A stretch of DNA of 64,000 nt from Shewanella donghaensis (GTDB taxonomy: Bacteria; Pseudomonadota; Gammaproteobacteria; Enterobacterales; Shewanellaceae). A program made the position numbers and the translations under genes. A model generated the notes under the pieces. That model ran no database searches. It worked only from the letters and a program-made list of their open reading frames with translations, and was not told where the DNA came from. Positions 24,723 through 33,279 of this stretch are shown piece after piece. The stretch covers positions 1,550,001-1,614,000 of the forward strand of contig NZ_CP041783.1 in NCBI RefSeq assembly GCF_007567505.1. Direction: 5' to 3'. The stretch's first letter is position 1; each line of letters begins with the position of its first letter.

Positions 24723-26693
24723 ATGGACAGTCATCAAACTGCTAACACTCAAGCTAAATCTGTTTCTTCGGTAAAAACGCTAACGTCTGTGCTTATCTTC
24801 GATTGGTGCGTGGCATTAATGCTGTTGTTGTTAGCGCTTCCTATCATGCTAATAAAAAGCGTAATGCTAGCGTGTTCTAAACAAGCGATTTTCGAAACAC
24901 TCTTCATTTATTCAACAGGTAAAGAAGTCACCGTATATCAATTCAGTAAAGGCCGATTTTCAAAGTTACCATTATTTTATAGCGTCCTAAAAGGTGATAT
25001 AGGTTTATTAGGTAGCGCATTTGAATACTCTGTCTTCGAGCCAACATCTTCAAATAGCCGTCCAGGCATTTTCTCAATAGAGAAAATGCAGCATAGAATG
25101 GGTATCCAACATCTCCCTTCTGAAGATAAATTGAGTCGTGAACCTCAATTTAATAGCCTTTTAAGCTATTTATTCAATATTGCTAAATGTCTTTTCTGCA
25201 AATTAATCGTTGTTAAAACAGACCTAAGCTATCCTAAGCAATTTAACTTACTTGGGGTCAATATAGATAACAATACAATGAGCGAAAGTGTTGAATTGAT
25301 CATCAATGCGGCACTAGAGAACAGCCATTGTGATGTTGAGTTCAAACCGACAAAACATTTCTCTTTTGTTAATGCAGACTGTTTAAATATGGCGGCTGAC
25401 AATAGTGAATATTCGAATATTATCAATGGTTGTGATCAAGTCTTTGCTGATGGAAGTGGTATCCGCATTGCCTGTCAGCTACATAACATCGGCTTAAAAG
25501 ATAATGTCAACGGTACTGATATGTTGCCGCTACTATCAAAACGCGCAGCGGAACAAGGCATCAAAATTTTCTTCCTTGGCGGTAAAGAAGGTACCGCTGA
25601 AAATGCGGCCAATAATATTAAACAGCAATTTCCTAATTTGCAGATTGTGGGCTGTCACCATGGTTATGTAAATCAAGAAAATGAACAAGGTTTGATAGAG
25701 CAAATCAATCAATCTAAAGCGGCAATATTACTAGTGGGCATGGGAGCACCTAAACAAGAACAATGGATTACACAGCATAAAGAAAATTTAAATATTAACG
25801 TCGCTATCGGTGTAGGAGGACTATTTGATTACTTTGCCAATAATGTCTCTCGTGCGCCTATCGCTGTTAGACAAGTCGGTATGGAATGGGTATGGCGTTT
25901 AGCGCAAGAACCTACGCGAATGTGGAAACGCTATGTCATAGGTAACCCTGTATTTATTGCCCGAGTTTTAAAGCAGAAACAATTAATCAATAAAACTCTA
26001 GCTGCAACAATGGCAGTAAACAAAACTGTTAATCAGCCGCAACTGGGATTAACAGGACAAAACCGCCATTGGTACTTTTTCAAAATAAAATGCGGTCAAT
26101 TTGCAAAACGCACATTTGATATCGTCGCCGCTAGCATTTTGCTAATTCTACTCGCCCCGCTATTCCTATTTACTGCTGCTTGTATTCGAATTGAATCAAA
26201 AGGCGCAATCTTTTTTTCACAAACCCGTAGTGGTCTAAATAACCAACCTTTCACAATGTGGAAGTTCCGTTCAATGTTTATTGATGCAGAACAAAGACTA
26301 GAAAAAATGAAACAAAACAATGAGATGAAAGGTGGCGTTCTTTTTAAAATGAAAAAAGACCCCCGTATTACAGCAATGGGAAAGTTGATCCGTAAAGCAT
26401 CAATAGATGAACTACCACAGCTTTGGAACGTATTAATCGGCGATATGTCACTAGTTGGCCCAAGACCTGCACTACCTAATGAAGTAAGCCAATATCAATT
26501 AAGTGACCGTCGCAGATTAGGAGTGAAACCAGGTATAACCTGCATTTGGCAAGTAAGCGGACGTTCAGATATTCCTTTTGATAAGCAAGTAGAACTAGAC
26601 ATTGACTATATCTACAAACAATCGCTTAAAGAAGATATCACCTTGTTATTGAAAACTATTCCAGCTGTACTTTTGGCGCGTGGCGCCTACTAG
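24723..26693 (+). CDS. Three-domain protein: degenerate sugar transferase, TagA/WecG glycosyltransferase, active sugar-1-P transferase
   Basis: 656 residues from the ATG at 24723, with GAGG 7 bases upstream; a TTG at 24702 opens the same frame. Residues ~20-160 look like a decayed bacterial sugar transferase: a hydrophobic hairpin and LPLFYSVLKGDIGLLGSA, matching LPQLWNVLIGDMSLVGPR of the C-terminal copy but lacking its DE and PRP residues. Residues ~175-415 are a GT26 domain (FVNADCLNMA, NGTDMLP, VGMGAPKQEQW, GVGGLFD, WRLAQEPTRMWKRY), which adds ManNAc-type sugars to a lipid-linked primer. Residues ~455-656 are a complete WbaP/WcaJ-type transferase (KFRSM, DELPQLWNVL, GPRP, KPGITCIWQVSGRS) that makes the first undecaprenyl-PP-sugar. 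Confidence 0.88.
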   Translation: MDSHQTANTQAKSVSSVKTLTSVLIFDWCVALMLLLLALPIMLIKSVMLACSKQAIFETLFIYSTGKEVTVYQFSKGRFSKLPLFYSVLKGDIGLLGSAFEYSVFEPTSSNSRPGIFSIEKMQHRMGIQHLPSEDKLSREPQFNSLLSYLFNIAKCLFCKLIVVKTDLSYPKQFNLLGVNIDNNTMSESVELIINAALENSHCDVEFKPTKHFSFVNADCLNMAADNSEYSNIINGCDQVFADGSGIRIACQLHNIGLKDNVNGTDMLPLLSKRAAEQGIKIFFLGGKEGTAENAANNIKQQFPNLQIVGCHHGYVNQENEQGLIEQINQSKAAILLVGMGAPKQEQWITQHKENLNINVAIGVGGLFDYFANNVSRAPIAVRQVGMEWVWRLAQEPTRMWKRYVIGNPVFIARVLKQKQLINKTLAATMAVNKTVNQPQLGLTGQNRHWYFFKIKCGQFAKRTFDIVAASILLILLAPLFLFTAACIRIESKGAIFFSQTRSGLNNQPFTMWKFRSMFIDAEQRLEKMKQNNEMKGGVLFKMKKDPRITAMGKLIRKASIDELPQLWNVLIGDMSLVGPRPALPNEVSQYQLSDRRRLGVKPGITCIWQVSGRSDIPFDKQVELDIDYIYKQSLKEDITLLLKTIPAVLLARGAY

Positions 26694-26701
26694 GAGATGT
26701 T

Positions 26702-28120
26702 ATGCAAGCAATCGTATTTGCAAACCGCTATGGCAACGAATTAGCACCATTGAACCAACAGTATTGCCCTGCTTTGTTACCAGTAGCGAACAAACCGCTA
26801 GTGGCATATACCCTAGAAGATTTAGCTGATGCAGGTGTTACTCAAGTAAAAATGGTCATTTGCGCCGACGCTAAAAAAGTCCAATCCCGAATAGGCAATG
26901 GCGAGCAATGGGGCTTAACTATCGAGTATTTTTTAAGTAAGCCTGAGGAACAAGTTAACAGTGTACTTGCAAGAATGCATATCGATAAAACAGCTCAGGC
27001 ACTGGTTGTTCGTGGTGATATTTTAAGAAGCCCATGTTTAAACCGTTTTGTAGAATTCTCACGCCTAGTACCTAGTAAATTTGTGCATGCAAAAATGGAC
27101 GATAGAAACCCAGGAATGATGATGCTACCTGCAGGTTGGAAACATAATCAATTATTAAATTGGCCATTACAGGTCACTTCGGTTAATCACGATAATAGCA
27201 TTGCACAGGTACTTCATGGCCACTGTTTCTATGTAGATAGTTTGATGGCATATGTTGAGGCATCAGATTTCGTTATCGCGAATGACGACTTCAGTGTTAA
27301 GGGGCGCAAAATGAAAACACAAATCAACGATAAAAACCTTGTTGTTGAAGCGCAGTGTGAATTACCCCTGTTAGAGAATATCTCTGTATTTGGTGCTATT
27401 GGAGAATACACTAAAGTCTCAAATAAGGCGCAACTCACTGAGAGTGTTGTTGTTGGAAAATACTGCTTCATTGAAGATAGCAAAATTCGTAATAGTATTA
27501 TTTTGCCTAACACCTATGTTGGTCCTCAGCTAAGTGTTGAGAATAAAATCATCTCTCAAAATTTGATAATTGATCCACAAACTAACAGCTGGAGCAAGGT
27601 TGAAGATGAAACCTTAATAGCGAAATCATCTAAGAGTGCAGTGAACTATAACGGCGTATTTCAAAGAGCCATTTTGTTGATGTTATATATTTTACTTTCA
27701 CCGCTTTTAATCACCTTATTTGTGGGCGCATTCATTATGAAGCCTAAAAAGCCTATCGTGACTGAAACCGTGATGAACAATCAAAATGAATCAGTAAAAG
27801 CTCACAAATTTAATTTCAAAAATGAAAGTGTTGCCCTATTGCCACAAGTTTGGTTAGCGGTAAAAGGTGATTTAGCTTTATTTGGCGCTTCCAGTAAGCA
27901 TCAAAACTTACATCAAAACTTGCATCAAAATTCGCATAATAGTACTGCAACTTATGGTGTTTACGGTCCTGTACAATTAAATTTTGATGACAATACACCA
28001 AAGGAAGAAGTGCAAATGGTGGAGATGGAATTCGAGCAATCCAGCAAACCCCGTTACTTGGTTAATATGCTACAAAATCAGTTTAAAGCCACCAAACCAA
28101 GCATTGTAATTAAAAACTAA
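26702..28120 (+). CDS. Degenerate sugar nucleotidyltransferase with C-terminal sugar-transferase-like segment
   Basis: 472 residues. The N-terminal ~220 resemble RfbA/GlmU nucleotidyltransferases (NKPLVAYTLEDLADAGV) but the signature GGxGTR reads ANRYGNE and the catalytic PK reads PA, so catalysis is unlikely. Residues ~225-300 form a left-handed beta-helix (VVVGKYCFIEDSKIRNSIILP). A membrane helix at ~320-345 is followed by LLPQVWLAVKGDLALFGAS and GVYGPVQLNF, which line up with the sugar-transferase LPQLWNVLIGDMSLVGPR and GITCIWQVSG without the key residues. It starts 8 bp after the previous gene. I infer a membrane-bound scaffold or regulator of the initiating transferase; the function is unknown. 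Confidence 0.8.
   Translation: MQAIVFANRYGNELAPLNQQYCPALLPVANKPLVAYTLEDLADAGVTQVKMVICADAKKVQSRIGNGEQWGLTIEYFLSKPEEQVNSVLARMHIDKTAQALVVRGDILRSPCLNRFVEFSRLVPSKFVHAKMDDRNPGMMMLPAGWKHNQLLNWPLQVTSVNHDNSIAQVLHGHCFYVDSLMAYVEASDFVIANDDFSVKGRKMKTQINDKNLVVEAQCELPLLENISVFGAIGEYTKVSNKAQLTESVVVGKYCFIEDSKIRNSIILPNTYVGPQLSVENKIISQNLIIDPQTNSWSKVEDETLIAKSSKSAVNYNGVFQRAILLMLYILLSPLLITLFVGAFIMKPKKPIVTETVMNNQNESVKAHKFNFKNESVALLPQVWLAVKGDLALFGASSKHQNLHQNLHQNSHNSTATYGVYGPVQLNFDDNTPKEEVQMVEMEFEQSSKPRYLVNMLQNQFKATKPSIVIKN
27899..27934 (+). repeat. 12-bp tandem repeat in coding sequence
   Basis: Three units of CATCAAAACTT(A/G), the third diverged, encoding HQNL-HQNL-HQNS in a linker of the degenerate nucleotidyltransferase. 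The length may vary between strains. Confidence 0.85.
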
Positions 28121-28169
28121 CATCGATATTTCAGTAAATTGTTTGCTATCAGATAAAAGGATACTCATT

Positions 28170-28565
28170 ATGAAAACCATTATTACTTACGGTACATTTG
28201 ATTTATTCCATTACGGGCATGTGAGATTATTTGAGAGACTCAGTGAAATGTGTGATGAACTTATTGTTGGGGTATCAACAGACGAGTTTAATGCCTTAAA
28301 AGGAAAAGCGGCTTTTTTCAGTTTTGAACAAAGAGCAGAAATTGTATCAGCATGCCGGTTTGTGACTAAGGTAATCCCTGAGCAAAACTGGCAACAAAAG
28401 TCTGAAGATGTGAGTCGTTATGATGTCGATATTTTTGCCATTGGCGATGACTGGGAAGGCAAGTTTGATTTCTTAAAAAGCCAGTGTGAAGTGCTCTACT
28501 TAACCAGAACCGATAGTATTTCGACTACTGAAATAAAAGATAACCTTGCGATAAAAGCAGCCTGA
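28170..28565 (+). CDS. Glycerol-3-phosphate cytidylyltransferase, TagD-like
   Basis: 131 residues from the ATG at 28170, with AAAGGA 9 bases upstream; the frame opens earlier at 28143. TagD normally has ~130. Motifs: ITYGTFDLFHYGHVRLFERL with the HxGH catalytic site, GDDWEGKFDFL, and TDSISTTEIK, the ISTT signature of CTP-using cytidylyltransferases. It makes CDP-glycerol from CTP and glycerol-3-phosphate. The following gene encodes a CDP-glycerol-using transferase, so the pair should add glycerol-phosphate to the polymer. Very confident on family, good on substrate. Confidence 0.92.
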   Translation: MKTIITYGTFDLFHYGHVRLFERLSEMCDELIVGVSTDEFNALKGKAAFFSFEQRAEIVSACRFVTKVIPEQNWQQKSEDVSRYDVDIFAIGDDWEGKFDFLKSQCEVLYLTRTDSISTTEIKDNLAIKAA

Positions 28566-28626
28566 CGTTATCAGCAGTTTAGTGCTATCTTTGTATTTAA
28601 AGGATTTTTTGTCACGGAGACAAAGT

Positions 28627-29838
28627 ATGAGCCAATTCATAATCAATAGCATTCGATATGTCGTGACTCAAGTATTGTATTTCTTTTCCGGTTTTTTCCC
28701 AAGGCAACACAAAGCGGTTATGGGATGTTATAAAAATAAATTTGCCGATAACAGCAAGTATCTATATTTACACTGGCAACAAAAACAGGTCATACGCGCG
28801 ATTTGGATTAGTGGCAGCAGAATTACCGTCAACGAGTTATCCCTGCAAGGATATGAAGCTTACCATCGCTGGAGCCTTAACGGCATTTACCATGCTTTAA
28901 CCGCCAAATATTATATCTACAACAGCTATATTGGCGATATTAATCAATATCTTGCCAAAGGCGCTATTAAAATTAATCTGTGGCATGGTTCGCCATTAAA
29001 ACGTATTGAATTCGATATTAACAATGGGCCTTTATTCAAGGTTTACCACCCACAGAATCTGGCTGAGAAATTGACCTCTGCAAGTTTATTTCATCAGCAA
29101 AACATAGCCCCAGATAACATGGTGGCACCCAGTGAGCTGGTATCAAAACTCTTTGCTAGCGCTTTCAAAATAAATGAAGCCAAGATGCTACATTGCGGCA
29201 ATCCAAGAACGGACTATTTCAAAAAATATCCACAAGCGGATTCATTAATTGATGAGCTAAAACAATTGAATAACGTTGAAACTGTTATTTTATATGCACC
29301 GTCATGGCGAGATTCTACTGCACTTGCCAATAACACTAGCAATCCTTACTTAAAAGCATTTGATTTTAAAGCGCTATCTTCACAACTGGTAAATAATGAG
29401 CAATTATTGTTACTTCGACTTCACCCAAATGAAGCTTACCTAGCTGATGGTTTCAGTGATTATGACAACATAATTAATATCAGTGATTGGCAAGATACCT
29501 ATGAAATTATTGATGATGTAGATTTGTTAATTACCGATTACTCTTCTTTGTATATTGATATGTTACAAACTAAAGCAGGTATTATTTTCTATCAGTTTGA
29601 TCAATTGGAATATCAAACAGACAGCCGCCAGTGCTATGACTACGCAGAAAATATTCCACCAGCTGGCGTGGTTATTACCGACTTCATTGAATTAATGTCT
29701 TATCTCGATACATTCAAGTTCAGCTCAGATGATCCTGTAGACAAAAAAAATAGAGCTGAGTTAACTCAGCTCTATTGGCAATATCAGCAAACCAATGCAT
29801 TTGAACGTTTAGATGAATTCGTTAACGCTCACCATTAA
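28627..29838 (+). CDS. CDP-glycerol glycerophosphotransferase, TagB/TagF-like
   Basis: 403 residues from the ATG at 28627, preceded by GGAGA; an upstream in-frame start at 28582 is less likely. The family pattern is clear: INLWHGSPLKRIEFD near residue 115, NPRTDYF, VILYAPSWRDS, LLLRLHPNE and DVDLLITDYSSLYIDML. These enzymes transfer glycerol-phosphate from CDP-glycerol to a lipid-linked primer (TagB) or growing chain (TagF). The length fits the single-domain TagB form. A short amphipathic N-terminal segment could bind the membrane. It ends the third forward unit and converges with the helicase gene. Confidence 0.9.
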   Translation: MSQFIINSIRYVVTQVLYFFSGFFPRQHKAVMGCYKNKFADNSKYLYLHWQQKQVIRAIWISGSRITVNELSLQGYEAYHRWSLNGIYHALTAKYYIYNSYIGDINQYLAKGAIKINLWHGSPLKRIEFDINNGPLFKVYHPQNLAEKLTSASLFHQQNIAPDNMVAPSELVSKLFASAFKINEAKMLHCGNPRTDYFKKYPQADSLIDELKQLNNVETVILYAPSWRDSTALANNTSNPYLKAFDFKALSSQLVNNEQLLLLRLHPNEAYLADGFSDYDNIINISDWQDTYEIIDDVDLLITDYSSLYIDMLQTKAGIIFYQFDQLEYQTDSRQCYDYAENIPPAGVVITDFIELMSYLDTFKFSSDDPVDKKNRAELTQLYWQYQQTNAFERLDEFVNAHH

Positions 29839-29846
29839 TAACGGCA

Positions 29847-29891
29847 GTTATCTCAACAATGGCTATCTTAACAATCACTACCTTAACAACG
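29847..29891. repeat. 15-bp tandem repeat between convergent genes
   Basis: Three imperfect units ending in the core ATCT(C/T)AACAAT or ACCTTAACAAC. It spans the gap after the glycerophosphotransferase stop and runs into the last codons of the helicase gene. Confidence 0.8.
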
Positions 29892-32800
29892 ACAGTAAAT
29901 CATCAGCATTGCCCTGCCACTGGCTTTTAGCGCTGCCTGACAAGATACTATCTGCAAGACTTTGCTTGTGCTGTTGCATCTCTTGTATCTTCTCTTCTAC
30001 TGTTCCTTGGGCAATCAGCTTATAAACAAACACTGGATTTAGCTGACCAATACGGTGCGCTCTATCTGTTGCTTGTTTTTCAGCAGCGGGATTCCACCAA
30101 GGGTCAAAGTGAATAACGGTATCTGCAGCAGTAAGGTTTAAGCCCGTTCCACCAGCCTTAAGACTGATCAAGAATACGGGTTTGTCGCCCTCTTGAAACG
30201 AATCGATTTCAACTTGGCGATGACGTGTTTGTCCCGTGAGCTTACTGTAGCCGATACCCAAATCTATAAGCTCTTGTTCAATCAATGCCAACATTCCAGT
30301 GAATTGACTGAATATTAGAATTTTACGCCCTTCTTCCACCATCTCAGGTACGTTTTGTGTCAGCCATGTCAGCTTGGCGTTATCTTTTACATACTGAGCT
30401 TGCTCTAGTTTCACTAACCGAGGATCACAACAGGCTTGGCGAAGTTTGAGCAGTGCATCTAAAAACTCAATGTGACTGCTTGATACACCTTGCTTAGCAA
30501 ACAACTCACGCAATTTTTTCTCCATCACTAAACGGATACTTTCATATAAATTACGTTGGTCTTTTTCTAATTCAAGCGTCTGAATAATGATGGTTTTTTC
30601 TGGTAGTTCAGACATTACTTCGCTTTTTGTACGACGGAGTAAAAATGGTGCAATACGATTTAATAAAATAGCCGATTTTTCAGTATCAGCTTGTTTCTCA
30701 ATCGGCCCTCTGAACTCTTTATTAAAGTAAGCATGCTGGCCTAATAATCCAGGTAAACAGAAATCCATTAGCGATTTTAATTCACCTAAATGATTTTCAA
30801 GCGGAGTGCCCGACAAACATAATCTAAATTGACCTTTAAAGGTTTTTAGCGCCTGCGTCACCTTAGCTTGCGCGTTTTTAATCTGCTGCGCTTCATCTAA
30901 TATAATATGTTCAAAGCTATAATCGCTGTACACCATCTCATCACGTAAGATCAGTGGATAAGTGGTTACAATCACATCATAGTCTTCGATTTTCTCAAGC
31001 ATGGCTTGTCGCTTGCTGCCATGAACCACTAACACCCGTAAACTTGGCGTAAATTTTTGAGCTTCTTTTAACCAGTTACCCACTAAACTAGTTGGGCAAA
31101 CAATTAAACTTGGTCTAAATGCGCGTGGCGATAATGGTGATGATTGTTCTTGCAGTTTTGACTGTTTAGCTTTCAACAAGAAAGCCAAGGTTTGCAGCGT
31201 TTTACCCAAGCCCATATCATCAGCAAGAATGCCACCTAGTTGGTATTCTTTTAAAAAGCATAACCAATCGTAGCCCTGTTTCTGATAGTCACGTAGCGTA
31301 GCATTCAGACCCTCTGGCAACTCTACAGGCTCAATACCTTTAAACTCTGTGAGTTTGTTTGCCAGTTTTCGTACCCGTTCACCATTAAGCAAACGTATAT
31401 CGCTTTCAGAAAGCTCATTTAGTAAGTCAGCACGGTTACGAGGCACTTCAAGTTGATCGCCACCGCCGCGCTGGAATAATTCTTGAATCACTGAAATCAG
31501 TGGTTTGATTGTTTTAGCTTTAATTTTTACAAAGCGGCCATTCGGCCCAGGTAAAATAAGTTCTTGTTCGTCATCAGGTTCACCATTTTGCTGAAGCCAA
31601 CGAGCCACTAAGCTAAGTAACGGAACACTTTGTCCTTCGATGTCGGCATTAAGGGATAATGAGAACCAGCCGCTATCTTCGTCATCATCAAGATCCACTT
31701 CAATATCAGCCTCAATAATATTAAGGTCAAAATCAGCCGCGAATTCTATCTGGTAACCTAAGTCTTCTAACGTCATGATGCCGAAAGTCGTCAATTGTGC
31801 CCATTCGTTGACCATGTCAGGCATGAGGCCAAGACTATGAAAACTTTTAGCCTGATTGAATTTGAGTAAAGAATTGTCGATAGCCTCTAATTGCAGACTT
31901 TGTAAAATATCGATGACCTGTAACTCTTGCTCTGGGTCGCGATGGATCTGATATTGCGCTTTACCCTGCTTGATTAAGCTAATTTTTTCACGAGCTAACT
32001 TTCCTGAAAGTGTCACTTCACCGTATTTAAACTCTAGCTGCAACACCGGTTGCATCACGGGAGAGTCACTTAACTGAACCATAGTAAACGTGAGCTTTAC
32101 TTCAAGAGGCTGCTCAATTTCATAAAATTCTATTTCGCTTGGCACTGGCACACTTTTAGGGGAAAAATGTCGTAGCATTTTATCACTAATGGAATCGGCT
32201 TTATCCAATGGCACTGGTGGCATTTGTTGTAATAACTTCAGTTTTTCAACCGTCAAATCAGTATCTAAATGCCCAACCTTAAGATAATCCAAATCCACAA
32301 ACATCGGTGGACAAGTGGCAATAAACTCCCAATTATCAAGCTCTGGCATACTCATACTAATTTGAGTATGACGAGCATCTGTTTCTTTCCAAATAAAATC
32401 TGGTGCAACGGCATGAGTCATTTTGATTGGGGTACGATTTTCTTCCCAAAAACAAGCGCCGATTTGAATCATTTTATTCAACGCTAATGCACAAATCTCA
32501 CCTTCAAGGTAAATCTTAGAAGCACTTTTAGAAGAAGAAAGAAGTAGACTGATAATTTGGCTATCTTCTGCATTGATCCACCAAGGAAGATGGTACTTCA
32601 CATCATTAAGGGCAACTTTACTGCCTTTATTAAATTGCTGTTTCTTGTTTAATTTACTGCGCTTAAACTCAACAAAAATCCCATGATGATCACTTGATAG
32701 AACAAAAATAATCCGTTCTTTTTCTTCATCTTCTTCTGGTTGATTTAGCAAATCTTGCTTATCTAATTGTAGTAACCATTGGCTGAGCCTTTGCTCTTCA

Positions 32801-33114
32801 ACAGGCTTTTTATCTACCAATGCTAAAAGCGCCGCGGCAACATGCTTACAATTAGTCGCAACTGGGCAAGTACAATGAGAATTCATCACAATCTTGTGAT
32901 TCACGTTCACTAGCGTAATGTCTTGGCGATAAGGCTCGGTAGCAGAACCGACCACATAAGATTCAATATTATGATTTTCTTGACTGGCATGAACGTCTAG
33001 AACCCGCCCTTCAATCAGGTAGTTCTGCGCCTTTTGCAGTTGAATAGATGAAAATAACTTAGCAACGAGTTCTAAGGTAATTTTTATTGGAAGATTAAAC
33101 AATTTGGCCGACAT
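29878..33114 (-). CDS. SWIM zinc-finger SNF2-family helicase
   Basis: 1078 residues. A SWIM zinc-binding motif lies near the N-terminus (HCTCPVATNCKHVAAALLAL, CxCxnCxH). A long middle region without clear motifs is followed by an SNF2 ATPase: Walker A DDMGLGKTLQTLAFLLKA, DEAQ box (HIILDEAQQIKNA), LSGTPLENHLGELKSLMDF, and motif VI ATDRAHRIGQ near the C-terminus. Such proteins translocate on duplex DNA; bacterial ones are linked to transcription recycling or repair, though the role of this subgroup is not settled. No operon partner: the antiporter gene upstream is 165 bp away. Confidence 0.92.
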   Translation of the reverse strand: MSAKLFNLPIKITLELVAKLFSSIQLQKAQNYLIEGRVLDVHASQENHNIESYVVGSATEPYRQDITLVNVNHKIVMNSHCTCPVATNCKHVAAALLALVDKKPVEEQRLSQWLLQLDKQDLLNQPEEDEEKERIIFVLSSDHHGIFVEFKRSKLNKKQQFNKGSKVALNDVKYHLPWWINAEDSQIISLLLSSSKSASKIYLEGEICALALNKMIQIGACFWEENRTPIKMTHAVAPDFIWKETDARHTQISMSMPELDNWEFIATCPPMFVDLDYLKVGHLDTDLTVEKLKLLQQMPPVPLDKADSISDKMLRHFSPKSVPVPSEIEFYEIEQPLEVKLTFTMVQLSDSPVMQPVLQLEFKYGEVTLSGKLAREKISLIKQGKAQYQIHRDPEQELQVIDILQSLQLEAIDNSLLKFNQAKSFHSLGLMPDMVNEWAQLTTFGIMTLEDLGYQIEFAADFDLNIIEADIEVDLDDDEDSGWFSLSLNADIEGQSVPLLSLVARWLQQNGEPDDEQELILPGPNGRFVKIKAKTIKPLISVIQELFQRGGGDQLEVPRNRADLLNELSESDIRLLNGERVRKLANKLTEFKGIEPVELPEGLNATLRDYQKQGYDWLCFLKEYQLGGILADDMGLGKTLQTLAFLLKAKQSKLQEQSSPLSPRAFRPSLIVCPTSLVGNWLKEAQKFTPSLRVLVVHGSKRQAMLEKIEDYDVIVTTYPLILRDEMVYSDYSFEHIILDEAQQIKNAQAKVTQALKTFKGQFRLCLSGTPLENHLGELKSLMDFCLPGLLGQHAYFNKEFRGPIEKQADTEKSAILLNRIAPFLLRRTKSEVMSELPEKTIIIQTLELEKDQRNLYESIRLVMEKKLRELFAKQGVSSSHIEFLDALLKLRQACCDPRLVKLEQAQYVKDNAKLTWLTQNVPEMVEEGRKILIFSQFTGMLALIEQELIDLGIGYSKLTGQTRHRQVEIDSFQEGDKPVFLISLKAGGTGLNLTAADTVIHFDPWWNPAAEKQATDRAHRIGQLNPVFVYKLIAQGTVEEKIQEMQQHKQSLADSILSGSAKSQWQGNADDLLSLLR

Positions 33115-33279
33115 GCATTATTCCATACAAGCTGTAGCAAAAAGATGGCTACACAACAACGAGCGTAACCATCCATTGTATGGAAGATGTCTGTAAAATT
33201 CTACCGTGACATGCGCTTTAGTGATTTATTTTAAAGCTTGCGTTGAAGTTTGACCCCTTAAAGGCACATCCCCTTCATA

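Noticed and set aside
27899..27934. Possible CRISPR-like repeat
   Set aside because: The 12-bp units are directly adjacent with no spacers and lie in frame in a gene.
29813..30025. Forward 70-codon frame with YLNN repeats
   Set aside because: It overlaps the transferase end and the helicase gene and arises from a tandem repeat; no ribosome site.
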